From Mycoplasmopsis gallinacea (GTDB taxonomy: Bacteria; Bacillota_I; Bacilli_A; Mycoplasmatales; Metamycoplasmataceae), in assembly GCF_900660495.1 (NCBI RefSeq), contig NZ_LR214950.1, positions 744,001 to 808,000 on the forward strand: DNA of 64,000 nucleotides. Reading direction: 5' to 3'. Of the stretch, positions 54,588-64,000 are shown in pieces (position 1 is the first letter of the stretch; every line of letters begins with the position of its first letter). The notes beneath the pieces were generated by a model, which did not search any database, was not told the DNA's origin, and saw nothing but the letters and a program-made list of their open reading frames with translations. Position numbers and translations under genes: made by a program.

Positions 54588-55172
54588 ATGGCAAAAGAAA
54601 TTCAACGTATAGCTAAGTTGCAATTCCCTGCCGGGAAAGCTAAACCAGGTCCAGCTCTTGCTGGAGTTGGTGTTAACATGCCAGAATTCACAAAGGCATT
54701 TAACGATGCAACAAGAGATAGAGGTGATGAACCAGTTCCTGTACAAATTACAGTTTACAAAGACAAAACATTCGAATTTAAATTATTCACAGCTCCTGCT
54801 TCATACAAAATTAAAGAAGCTGCAAAAATCCAAAGTGGTGCTGCAAACTCTAAAACAACAATCGTTGCTACAATTTCAGTAGACCAACTTAGAGCAATTG
54901 CTGAATACAAACTTCCAGATCTTAACACAGATGATGTTGAAGCTGCAATGGCTACAATCGCTGGAACAGCAAAACAAATGGGTGTTTTAGTTGAAGGATA
55001 TGACGATATCTTCAAAGCTAAGGCAGAAGCTAAAGCTGCTGCAAAAGCTGCTTCAGCTGCTAAAGCTAAAGAAGCTGCACTTGCTGCTGCTGAAGAAGAA
55101 TTAGTTGAAACAAAAGGTCAAGCAATCGAAGTTAATGTAATTAAAGAAAAATCAGAAGAAGGAGAAGAGTAA
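54588..55172 (+). CDS. rplK: 50S ribosomal protein L11 with a long C-terminal extension
   Basis: 194 residues against about 142 in most bacteria. The first 140 match L11 ('LQFPAGKAKPGPALAGVGVN' and 'TTIVATISVDQLRAIAEYK'). The extra C-terminal 50 are Ala/Lys/Glu-rich ('AKAEAKAAAKAASAAKAKEA') and end in an acidic tail, a low-complexity region that should be helical. Preceded by AAAGGA. Co-transcribed with rplA; the 5' untranslated region (about 54500-54587) holds a possible L1-binding hairpin, which I could not confirm. Confidence 0.93.
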   Translation: MAKEIQRIAKLQFPAGKAKPGPALAGVGVNMPEFTKAFNDATRDRGDEPVPVQITVYKDKTFEFKLFTAPASYKIKEAAKIQSGAANSKTTIVATISVDQLRAIAEYKLPDLNTDDVEAAMATIAGTAKQMGVLVEGYDDIFKAKAEAKAAAKAASAAKAKEAALAAAEEELVETKGQAIEVNVIKEKSEEGEE

Positions 55173-55174
55173 TT

Positions 55175-55870
55175 ATGGCTAAAAGAATTTCTAAAAAATT
55201 AGAAGCTGCTCGTGCTAAATTCGATAGAACAGTTGCTTATGATTTAGAAGAAGCAATTAAACTTGCTAAAGAAACTTCATATGCTAATTTTGACGCTTCA
55301 ATCGATCTTGCATTCAACTTAAACCTTGACGTTCGTAAAGCTGACCAACAACTTCGTGGAGCTGTTTTACTTCCATTTGGAACAGGAAAATCAATTAGAG
55401 TATTAGTTGCTACAAACAACCCAGAATCAGCTAAATCAGCTAAAGAAGCTGGAGCTGACATTGTTGTTGATGGACCTGCTCTTGAACAAAAAATTAAAGA
55501 AGATGATTTTGACTTTGACGTAATGGTTGCAGATCCTGCTATGATGCCATTACTTGGAAAATACGGGAAAAAACTTGGACCTAAAGGTCTTATGCCTAAC
55601 CCAAAAACAGGTACAGTTACACCTACACCTGCTAAAACTGTAGAAGAACTTAAAAAAGGTAAAGCAAACTACCGTACAGATAAAGCAGGGATTGTTCACT
55701 CTCTTATCGGTAAATCAAGTATGCCAACAGAACACTTAGTTGAAAACGCTAAAACATTAATTAGCTTAATTAGAAAACTTAAACCAGCTGCTGTTAAAGG
55801 AACATACATGCTTAACTTAACAGTTTCAGCATCAATGGGACCAAGCGTTAAAATTAAACTTGAAAAATAA
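55175..55870 (+). CDS. rplA: 50S ribosomal protein L1
   Basis: 231 residues, standard length. Typical 'KFDRTVAYDLEEAIKLAK' start and 'GPKGLMPNPKTGTVTP' signature. Two bases after rplK. L1 usually represses its own operon by binding the leader mRNA. Confidence 0.97.
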   Translation: MAKRISKKLEAARAKFDRTVAYDLEEAIKLAKETSYANFDASIDLAFNLNLDVRKADQQLRGAVLLPFGTGKSIRVLVATNNPESAKSAKEAGADIVVDGPALEQKIKEDDFDFDVMVADPAMMPLLGKYGKKLGPKGLMPNPKTGTVTPTPAKTVEELKKGKANYRTDKAGIVHSLIGKSSMPTEHLVENAKTLISLIRKLKPAAVKGTYMLNLTVSASMGPSVKIKLEK

Positions 55871-55875
55871 TCACT

Positions 55876-55905
55876 AAAAGTATAGGTTTACCTATACTTT
55901 TTTAT
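55876..55905 (+). terminator. Terminator after rplK-rplA
   Basis: AAAAGTATAGG-TTTA-CCTATACTTTT plus T-run. Confidence 0.88.
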
Positions 55906-55911
55906 ATTTTA

Positions 55912-55953
55912 ATACCTTATAAAATACACATTTATTGTGTATTTTGGTATAAT
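55912..55953 (+). promoter_or_regulatory. Promoter and operator-like inverted repeat of the P-type ATPase
   Basis: A 10-bp perfect inverted repeat, AAAATACACA-N5-TGTGTATTTT (55921-55945), with outer arms ATACC/GGTAT (55912-55916, 55946-55950), lies across the -35 to -10 interval. TATAAT (55948-55953) overlaps its right end. Suits repression by a regulator, possibly metal- or ion-responsive. Confidence 0.5.
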
Positions 55954-55978
55954 GAAGTAATACTTAAAGGAGGGAAAA

Positions 55979-58717
55979 ATGTTAGATTCGAATTTGCTTG
56001 AAACTGACTTAAAAAAAGGTTTATCAGTAATAGAAGCAAAAAAAAGATTAGAAAATCTTGGTCCCAACACAATTAGAAGTGAAGAGAAAAAAAGCGTTTT
56101 CAAGATCTTCTTAAATCAATTTAAAGATTTTATGATTATCTTGCTTTTAATTGCTGCTGCTATTTCATTTTCAGTTGCAATTTATGAAGCAATTAAAAAT
56201 GCTAACACTGGATATAAATACAACACTGAAGTAATTGTTGGGTTTATTGAACCTATTATCATCTTAATTGTTATCGCACTTAATAGTATGCTGGGTACTT
56301 ACCAGGAAATTAAAAGCGATCAAGCTGTTAAGGCTTTAGAAAAAAACAACGAATTAAATGCTAAAGTAATTCGTGATGGAAAACTTATGCTAATTCCGGC
56401 TACCGAATTAGTTGTAGGGGATTTAATAGTAGCAGAAGCTGGAGATGCCATTAGTGCTGATGGAATTTTAGTAGAAGCTTCTCATTTAATGGTTGTAGAA
56501 TCAGCTTTAACAGGTGAATCTACAAGTGTAAGTAAGAGAGTAGGTGAATGTGATGAAAATAAGCCTCTTGCTGAGCAATTTAACCGCGTTTTTTCTGGTA
56601 CAAACGTTGTAAATGGAAGATTGGTAGCTCTTGTTACAAAAACAGGAAAAGATACAGAAATTGGAAAAATTAATAAATTACTTTCAGAACAAAAAGTAAA
56701 CTTAACTCCACTTCAAATTAAATTAAACAAATTAAGTAGAATCTTAGGGATTGCCGGAGTTGTATTATTAGTAATTACAGTTATTTTACAAGTGGTAATT
56801 ACTAATGCACCTTCAGGAAGATGAAATAATGCAACAAGTTATTCTGATGCATTAACAATTGGAATTTCACTTGCTGTTGCAGCTATTCCAGAAGGGCTTA
56901 TCACTTTCACTACTGTTTTATTAGCAATTGGTGTTTCCAAACTTACTAAAGAGCATGCGATTATTAAATCATTTGCTTCAGTAGAAACACTTGGTTCTGT
57001 AAGTATTATTTGTAGTGATAAAACCGGTACTTTAACCGAAAACAAAATGACAGTTGTTGATTTATATGACGCAAGCGCCAAGGGAGAAAAAGGGGAAAAA
57101 TCAAGAGCTCTTGCAGCTTTAGTAGCTTGCTGTGATGCTTCAGTAACTGTTGAAAATAATGAATATGTTGAAGTTGGTGATCCAACCGAAACAGGAATTT
57201 TAAGATACGGAATTGAAAATAATAATTCAGCTCAAAGATTCTGAAGCGGATATGATAAATTATCTTCAATCCCATTTGACAGCGACAGAAAATTAATGTC
57301 TGTTCTTGCTCAAAATAAAAAAGATCCAAAAATTAAAGTAATGTTTACTAAAGGTGCTCCAGATGTGCTTTTAAGTAAATGTAAAAATGTTTCTGAAGAA
57401 GATTACAATCTTCTTGAACAATGATCTGCAAAAGCTTATAGAGTTATTGCAGTTGCTTACAAAAACATTAAAGATGAACAAAAAATTGAATTAGTGCATG
57501 AAGATGAAAATGATTTAACATTTTTAGGTCTTGTAGCTATGATTGACCCTCCAAGAAGTAGTGTTAAATCAAGTATCGAAGAAAGTATTAATGCAGGTAT
57601 TAAGCCAGTTATGATCACAGGTGATCACGTTACTACCGCTGTAGCAATTGCAAAAAGTCTCAATATCTTTAAAGAAGGTGATTTAGCAATTACTGGTGAA
57701 GAGCTTCAAAATATGTCAGATGAAGAGCTTAAAGCTAAAGTTAGCTTAATTAGTGTATATGCTAGAGTTAACCCAAGTGATAAGCTTAGAATTGTTAAAG
57801 CTTGACAATCACACAATCAAGTTGTTGCTATGACTGGTGATGGAGTTAATGATGCTCCAGCCCTTAAAGCTAGTGATATTGGTTGCGCAATGGGAATTAC
57901 AGGAACTGACGTTTCTAAACAAGCTGCTGATGTTATTTTAACTGATGATAACTTTAACACCATTGTTAAATCAGTTAGAACCGGTAGAGAAACTTTTGAT
58001 AAAATCAAAACAGTGATTATGAACCTTCTTGTTTCTTCACTTACCGAAATTATTGTAATGATGATTGGTCTTTTTGCTTTTAGATTTATTTTTAAAGGAT
58101 CTATTGAGAATGTTGCAAAAGGTGAAGAAATTCAATTCTGAGTTCTTTCAGCTTCACAACTTCTTTGAATCAATTTATTAACTCATGGACTACCAGCAAT
58201 TGCTCTCGGAATGGTCGATTCTGGTATTGATGTTATGAAACGTAAACCGTTTAACAAAAATGATTCAATTTTTGCGCACGGAATGGGAAAAAGATTAGTT
58301 ATTCACAGTGCAATTATTGGTGGAGCTTCAATTTTATCTTACCTTTTTGTAGGACTTATTGCCCAAGAACAAGGTGTGCATGGAATTGATTTTGTTAGAA
58401 TAACTTCAAGTGCATGTTTTATTACTCTTGGGATTGGAGCTAGCTTAAATGCTCTTAACTTAATGAGTGATGAAAACATTTATAAATGTTCATTTAATAG
58501 ATATAAATTAGTTTATCTTGCATCACTTTTCTCATTTGTATCTGTTATTTTAGCTGCATTTGTGCCTGGACTTAGTACAGTATTTAAAATGGCTGACCCA
58601 AGCATTTTCAGCAATTACAATCCAGGATATGCAATCTTACCAATTCTTCTTGGTTTTGTCTTAATTGTTTATGAAGAAATTTTAAAAGCTGTAAGACACT
58701 ACAAAAAAAGTAAATAA
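55979..58717 (+). CDS. P2-type cation-transporting ATPase
   Basis: 912 residues across several TGA codons. Actuator 'LTGEST', phosphorylation site '[13 protein letters not shown]', '[15 protein letters not shown]', M4 'AIPEGLITF' with the PEGL ion site, and M5 '[10 protein letters not shown]'. SERCA-like overall. The M6 segment reads '[15 protein letters not shown]', where SERCA has Asp (T-D-G/x-PA), and the M5 Asn is missing. The transported ion is therefore uncertain. Good AAAGGAGGG before ATG, and a palindromic operator in the promoter. Confidence 0.9.
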
Positions 58718-58811
58718 ATCTTAGAAAATATGTCCAAACCTTACAATTTGTAAGGTTTGTTTTTTAAAATTTAATATAATATAACTAATTATTAAATTAG
58801 GATGGTACATA

Positions 58812-60758
58812 ATGAAAAATTTAGAAAATAAATTAATAGCATCAATGCGTTCAATTGCTTTAGATTCAATTAATAAAGCAGGTGGTGGGCACATTGGAAT
58901 GGGTATTGGTGCTGCAAGCATTACCTGCTCAATTTGAGCTAAAATGCTTAAAATTAATGAACAAGATCCAAAATGAATTAACCGTGATCGTTTTGTGCTT
59001 TCAGCAGGTCATGGATCAATGAGTATTTATTCAATTATGCATTTTCTAGGGCTTCTTTCTAAAGAAGATATGATGCAACATAAGAAATTGCATTCTAAAA
59101 CTCCTTCTCACCCAGAAATTGATACAAATGATTATGTTGATGCTACAACAGGACCGCTTGGTCAAGGAATTGCGATGGCTGTTGGAATGGCTCTTAGTCA
59201 AAAATATTTACAAAATAGATACAACAAACCTGGTTATGATGTTTTTAACCACGATGTTTATGTACTTCATGGGGATGGTTGCCTTCAAGAAGGAGTGGCT
59301 TTAGAAGCAATTCAACTTGCAGGTACTCTTGGACTTGATAAACTTATTTTAATTCACGATTATAATGGTATTCAAATTGATTCAAAAAGTTCTGAAGTTA
59401 ACAACATTGATTTTGTAAAGTACTTCCAATCTCAAAACTTTGATACATTTGTAGTTGAAAACGATGATCCAGAACTTATTCAAAAGGCTTTAGAAGCAGC
59501 TAAAAAATCAAGCAAACCTTCATATGTTCAAATTAATACAACCATTGCACGTTATACACCTTTTGCAGGTACAAGCAAAGGGCACAATGGAACTTTAGAT
59601 GCTGAAAATACACTCAAATTTAAACAAATCCAAGGACTTACAAACACAGTTCCTTTTGATTATGATTTAGAAGTTTATGAATATGCTCAAAGCTTTTGAG
59701 AAGATAAAAATTCTTATTATGAAGCTTGAAGCAATATGTTTGCAGCTTATTCAAAACAGTATCCAGAATTAGCAAGCGAGCTTTCAAAGGTAGTTTCTAA
59801 ATCATACGAGTATGATCTATCTACCATTGAATTTAAAGAAAGTAATGTAGCTACTAGAAATTACATTTCACCAATTGTTAATTTCTTAGAGAAGAACTAC
59901 CCAAGTGTTATTGGTGGTTCAGCTGATCTTTTTGCAGCTACTAAAGTAGGTTTTGGCCCAAGCGTTGCTGATGGTGGAAAAACCATTAGATATGGAATTA
60001 GAGAATTTGCTATGGCTGCAATTAACAACGGAATTTACTTAGATTCAGGGATTAAAACTATTGATAGTACCTTTTTAGCTTTTGCAGATTATATGAAACC
60101 TGCCATTCGTCTTGGGGCTTTAATGGAAATTCCTTCAATCCACGTTTATACACACGATAGCTACCAAGTTGGAGGTGATGGACCAACACACCAACCTTTT
60201 GACCAAATTCCAATGCTTAGAGCAATGAGTAATGTTAAAGTTGTGCGTCCTTGTGATGAAAGTGAAATGCTAGGAGCATTTCAATATGCTTTAAATAGTC
60301 AAAAAGATCAAGTAGCTATTATTGGATGTAGACAAAATATTCCTTCATTTAACAAATTAACAAGTGGTAAATTTGCACCTGCATATGTAATTCATTCACA
60401 ACCTGAAGGGTATGACTTATCAATTCTTGCTTCAGGAAGTGAAGTGAATTTAGCTATCAAAGTAGCTGAGAAATTAGAAAAAGAAAGCTCAATTAAAGCT
60501 CAAGTTATTTCAGTTCCAATTCTTCAAGATTTAGTAGCAAATGAGAATTTAATTGCTGCTTTAGGACTTAATGAAAAACCAATGTATGCAATTGAAGCAA
60601 CTAGTGATTCAATGTGATTTAGACTTGGAAAATATAACAAAATTGATGCTCATTTAGCTAGCGGATATGGATATAGTGAAGATGGTGAAAAAGTCTACCA
60701 AATCAAAGGATTTGAAGTAGATTCATTAGCAAGCAAAATCAAAGAGTTTTTAAATTAA
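58812..60758 (+). CDS. tkt: Transketolase
   Basis: 648 residues, normal length. Thiamine diphosphate motif 'GDGCLQEGVALEA...' with 'HDYNGIQID', His-rich start 'AGGGHIGMG', 'GPLGQGIAMAVG', and the pyrimidine domain 'IREFAMAAINNGI'. Moves two-carbon units in the non-oxidative pentose phosphate pathway, supplying ribose phosphate. One TGA near each end. AGGATGG ribosome site. Confidence 0.94.
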
Positions 60759-60859
60759 TTTCACTTAATAAATTGATTTTCAAATAAAAAGAACTTTAAT
60801 AAAAATTAAAGTGATAAAATAAACATACAGTTATTTTAGCGCTCAAAAAAGGAGAAAAA

Positions 60860-62377
60860 ATGAAAAAGACAATTTTAATTGTTATTGATGGTCTTGGGCT
60901 TAGAAAAGAAGTTCAAGGAAATGGTTTTGCGCAAGCAAACACACCAACATTTGACAAATTATTTAAAGAATATCCAAATAGCATTATCCAAGCTTCTGGA
61001 GAATTTTTAGGTCTTCCAGCGGGACAAATGGGGAATTCAGAAGTTGGACATTTAAACATTGGTGCAGGAACAGTAGTTTATACAGGTCTTTCACTTATTT
61101 CAAAAGCACTTAGAGATGGAAGTTTTTACAAAAATGATGCATTCTTAAATGCATTTGAAGATGTAAAGAAAAATGGATCAACATTGCACTTAATGGGACT
61201 TTTATCACCAGGTGGTGTGCACTCACTTGAAAATCACTTATTTGAAATTTTAAAAGCAGCACATGATTACGGAGTTAAAAACGTTTCAGTGCATGCTTTT
61301 GGGGATGGAAGAGATGTTGCTCCTCAATCAATTAAACAATCATTTGAAAAATTAGAGCAAATTACAAAAGAATATGGATACAACATTGCTTCTATTTCAG
61401 GTAGATTTTATGCAATGGATCGTGATAAAATGTTTGACCGTGTTGAAAAAGCTTATGATGCAACACTTGGTTTAACTGATGCAACTTTTAATGACTCACT
61501 TTCATATGTAGATAGTCAATATGCACAAGGAATTACAGATGAATTCTTTATGCCAGCTAAAAATGCTAACTTATCACAGGAAGCGTTTGTTAAAAATGGA
61601 GATAGCATTATTTTCTTTAACTTTAGACCAGACCGTGCAAGACAACTTACACACTTATTTATTGGTTCGCCACTTTATGAAGAAAAACCAGCTCATCCAG
61701 TAAAAATTAATCAATTTGTTTCAATGATGAAATACGAAGGAATTGAAACAATTATTGCTTTTGATGAAATGGAAATTTCAATGCCAATTGGTAGAGTTTT
61801 AGAACTTGCAGGTAAAAGCCAACTTAGAGTTGCTGAAACTCAAAAATATGCACACGTAACATACTTTATGGACGGTGGAAATGACATTGAATTTAAAAAT
61901 TCAAAAAGAATTATGGTTGATTCATTAAAAGTTGAATCATACGCAGATGCTCCACATATGTCAGCTGAAGGAATTACAGATGAACTTCTTAAAAATGCTT
62001 TAAATTATGATGTTACAATTATGAACTTTGCTAACCCAGATATGGTTGGTCACACAGGTAATTTAAAATCAACAATTGAAGCTGTAAGTTTCTTAGATAC
62101 ACAAATTAAAAGAATTATTGATTTTGCAGAAGCAAATGATGTAACTGTATTTATTACAGCTGACCATGGAAATGCTGAAATTACAGAAGATGCAAACGGA
62201 AAACCTGCAACTAAACATACATCAAGTCCAGTAATGCTTATTTGTTCAGATAAAAACGTTAAATTAAAAGATGGTAAATTAGCCAACATTGCACCAACTG
62301 TTCTTGATTACATCAGAGTCGCAAAGCCAACCGAAATGGATGAAGAATCTCTTTTAGTTAAATGCGATTGCAACTAA
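60860..62377 (+). CDS. gpmI: 2,3-bisphosphoglycerate-independent phosphoglycerate mutase
   Basis: 505 residues. Alkaline-phosphatase-like fold with metal motif 'LIVIDGLGLRKE', catalytic Ser in 'GQMGNSEVGHLNIG', 'FGDGRDVAPQS' and 'FITADHGNAEI'. Interconverts 3- and 2-phosphoglycerate in glycolysis. AAAAGGAG precedes ATG. Confidence 0.96.
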   Translation: MKKTILIVIDGLGLRKEVQGNGFAQANTPTFDKLFKEYPNSIIQASGEFLGLPAGQMGNSEVGHLNIGAGTVVYTGLSLISKALRDGSFYKNDAFLNAFEDVKKNGSTLHLMGLLSPGGVHSLENHLFEILKAAHDYGVKNVSVHAFGDGRDVAPQSIKQSFEKLEQITKEYGYNIASISGRFYAMDRDKMFDRVEKAYDATLGLTDATFNDSLSYVDSQYAQGITDEFFMPAKNANLSQEAFVKNGDSIIFFNFRPDRARQLTHLFIGSPLYEEKPAHPVKINQFVSMMKYEGIETIIAFDEMEISMPIGRVLELAGKSQLRVAETQKYAHVTYFMDGGNDIEFKNSKRIMVDSLKVESYADAPHMSAEGITDELLKNALNYDVTIMNFANPDMVGHTGNLKSTIEAVSFLDTQIKRIIDFAEANDVTVFITADHGNAEITEDANGKPATKHTSSPVMLICSDKNVKLKDGKLANIAPTVLDYIRVAKPTEMDEESLLVKCDCN

Positions 62378-62420
62378 TTAATCTTAAAATATTGCATTTA
62401 TAATTTGCAATTATCTAAAC

Positions 62421-62463
62421 ACACTAAAAATATCGGGCGTTCGTTATTTTTAGTGTTTTTTTC
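62421..62463 (+). terminator. Terminator after gpmI
   Basis: ACACTAAAAATA and TATTTTTAGTGT arms with T-run. Confidence 0.85.
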
Positions 62464-62560
62464 TTTTTTAGCTCCTTATAGATACTAAAATGCAAATTTA
62501 TTTACAAAGTTGCAAAGCAAGTTTTTTACTTTAGCATAAATTTAGTAAAATTATAATTAT

Positions 62561-63742
62561 ATGTATAAGTATTTTGTTATTACAAAACTAATCCCTAACG
62601 GAGAAATGGTTTATGTTGTTCAAGAGAACTTAGAAAATGGGGAAATTCAAGAAATTGAAATTGAAAAAAGGGAAGTTTTAGAAAAAATCAATTCGCATGC
62701 AATTGAAATTATTAAGCGAATTGATTTTTGTCCTATTATCTTAAGGGATAAAGAAGCTATTTTAAAACTTATTTTCTCTAAAGTAAAATATACCAATTTT
62801 GAAATTGAAGTAGTCAATCCAAATTTAGAATTAATGAATCGTTTTTTAAACATTATCAACATTTTCCCTGAAGAATATTCTGAGGAACTTTCAAATTTAA
62901 CTACGTCATTAATGGCTGAATATGTGTATAAAAAAGTTAATAATAATGCTTTAGATTACATTGGATTTAAATACGAAAAATTCCAAAAGCTTATTCCAGT
63001 TCTTAAAGAAAATAAACACAAAATACTTTATAAGTTCAATAACTATGTCTTTTCAAGACTTGGTAATCTTTGTGATAATCAAAAAATTTATTTAGATTTT
63101 GCTGAAGGGTATGTTGATTCAGAAGTTTTAAATTCTAAGAAAAGATTTACCTATGTTGTGCCAATTTTTTACGTGCATCAAAACTTTCCGCTTTGAGTTG
63201 ATTTTCTTCCAGGACTTGATTATAAATATCAAGGAGTAATTCCTTCAATTGAAAAATTCTTAGAAAATTATCCTGATTATCGTCATTTTTCAATTCCAAA
63301 AAACTTATGAATAAATCGAACCCAAGAACACCTTAAAGAACAAAATGTTAAATTAGAATCACATTTTATCTTCGATCCATTTAGTGAAGATTTTAGATAT
63401 ACCAAAGTAATTATTAATGAACTTTTAACCAAAAAAGTATCAATTGAAGAATTAGATCTACTTATGGTTTTAATTTATATTAACTTTATAATTACTAAAT
63501 TAGTTTATAATGCTTTTGATGTAATTTCAGATATGCAAGATTTTGAAATTAAAAACTTTGAAAAAGATGTTCCTAAGATTGTAGCTGCGTTTCACTATGA
63601 ATACAAAAAAATTGACGGAACTTTAATTGAAAATCAAATTATCAAAAACAATAAAACTAAAACCGATTTATTTCCAGAAAAGTTATTTGAAACTGTTATG
63701 GATTTAATTATCGAAAATCAAATTCGCAATAAGGAGCAATAA
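62561..63742 (+). CDS. Unrecognised 393-aa protein coupled to a membrane protein
   Basis: Soluble, Lys/Glu/Asn-rich, with no signal peptide and only one hydrophobic stretch ('LDLLMVLIYINFIITKLVY', about residue 300). No motif recognised. The frame continues across TGA codons. TATAAT lies only 3 bases before ATG, so the true start or promoter is unclear. Stop shares TAATG with the next gene. May be a mollicute-specific partner of the downstream membrane protein. Confidence 0.6.
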
Positions 63743-64000
63743 TGTTATCTTTTTTAAAATTGCAACTCAAGATTTATTTTAGGCAATTTTCTACTTATAT
63801 TGTTCCCTTAGTTTTAGCTTTGATTATTTTTTTCTACAGACTTGTGTTTTATTGATCGGGTAAAACTCCAGAAGATAGCAAAGTGTTACTAAGCTTAATT
63901 TCAATTTCTTTTTATTATGGACTTTTAGTCTTTTTAGCAGTATTTATTAGTGTTGCTTTTAGTGGCACTACTTTCTTTTATAAGTATAAAAATGAGGGAA
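63742..64000 (+). CDS. Membrane protein (ABC-2-like permease start), 3' truncated
   Basis: First 86 codons only. Begins MLSFLKLQLKIYFRQFSTYI, then a hydrophobic span, a short charged loop (WSGKTPEDSK) and a second span 'ISFYYGLLVFLAVFISVAF'. The amphipathic start followed by a long helix is reminiscent of ABC-2-type export permeases. AAGGAG upstream. The window ends within the gene. Confidence 0.5.

Overview
This is an AT-rich mollicute chromosome segment, most likely from Mycoplasma/Mycoplasmopsis. Almost every long gene reads through in-frame TGA codons at positions where the protein family has tryptophan, so genetic code 4 applies. Spacing is tight, genes often overlap by 1-26 bases, and the content is that of a reduced, wall-less bacterium: Sec translocase, ribosomal protein operons, rRNA and tRNA modification, glycolytic enzymes, ClpB and a membrane nuclease, with no wall synthesis. 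The species cannot be fixed from the sequence alone. Coordinates below merge the pieces that a standard-code reading would split at TGA.

Layout. 1-10 kb: azoreductase tail, LtrA-like membrane protein, obg, fused secDF, ruvBA, rpmF, a membrane-anchored nuclease and divergent tmcAL. 10-16 kb: a two-gene heterodimeric ABC exporter, followed directly by an IS1634-type insertion sequence. 16-18.4 kb: trmB, rsmD and a TrmA/RlmD-type methyltransferase. 18.5-22.3 kb: a small accessory island with a Fic protein whose motif is altered, a 51-codon membrane peptide, a 30-codon peptide, a dispersed inverted repeat, and a 652-residue MFS permease fused to a SAM methyltransferase. 22.4-27.3 kb: peptidase M13, clpB with a CIRCE-like operator, an unidentified structured RNA and two tRNAs. 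27.4-38.4 kb: a frameshifted AEC permease plus D-lactate dehydrogenase, a second unidentified RNA unit, lepA, a Bax-inhibitor-1 protein, tdk, whiA, infC-rpmI-rplT behind an attenuator leader, fRMsr, a YgjP-like metalloprotease and an RpiR regulator. 38.5-46.4 kb: secA, adh, an ABC-F ATPase with a leader, rsmE, rplM-rpsI and tRNA-Ile. 46.5-54.4 kb: a 1530-residue SF1 helicase-nuclease, the second IS copy disrupting one half of a split chromate transporter, and tRNA-His. 54.5-64 kb: rplK-rplA, a P-type ATPase, transketolase, gpmI, an unrecognised protein and a truncated membrane protein.

Working together. secDF and secA lie in the same window and serve one export pathway. ldhA and its adjacent permease probably handle fermentation acid, but the permease carries a one-base frameshift. 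The two IS copies encode the same transposase, have the same length, sit in opposite orientation and carry target duplications of different length (38 and 13 bp). This indicates recent transposition and a possible inversion of about 36 kb between them.

Most worth a second look: the MFS-methyltransferase fusion with its upstream small peptide genes; two self-contained non-coding RNA units with their own promoter-like and terminator signals; the ABC-F leader with a two-codon upstream ORF; the giant helicase-nuclease; and a recurring start architecture in which a TATAAT box lies 6-9 bases before ATG, predicting leaderless mRNAs.
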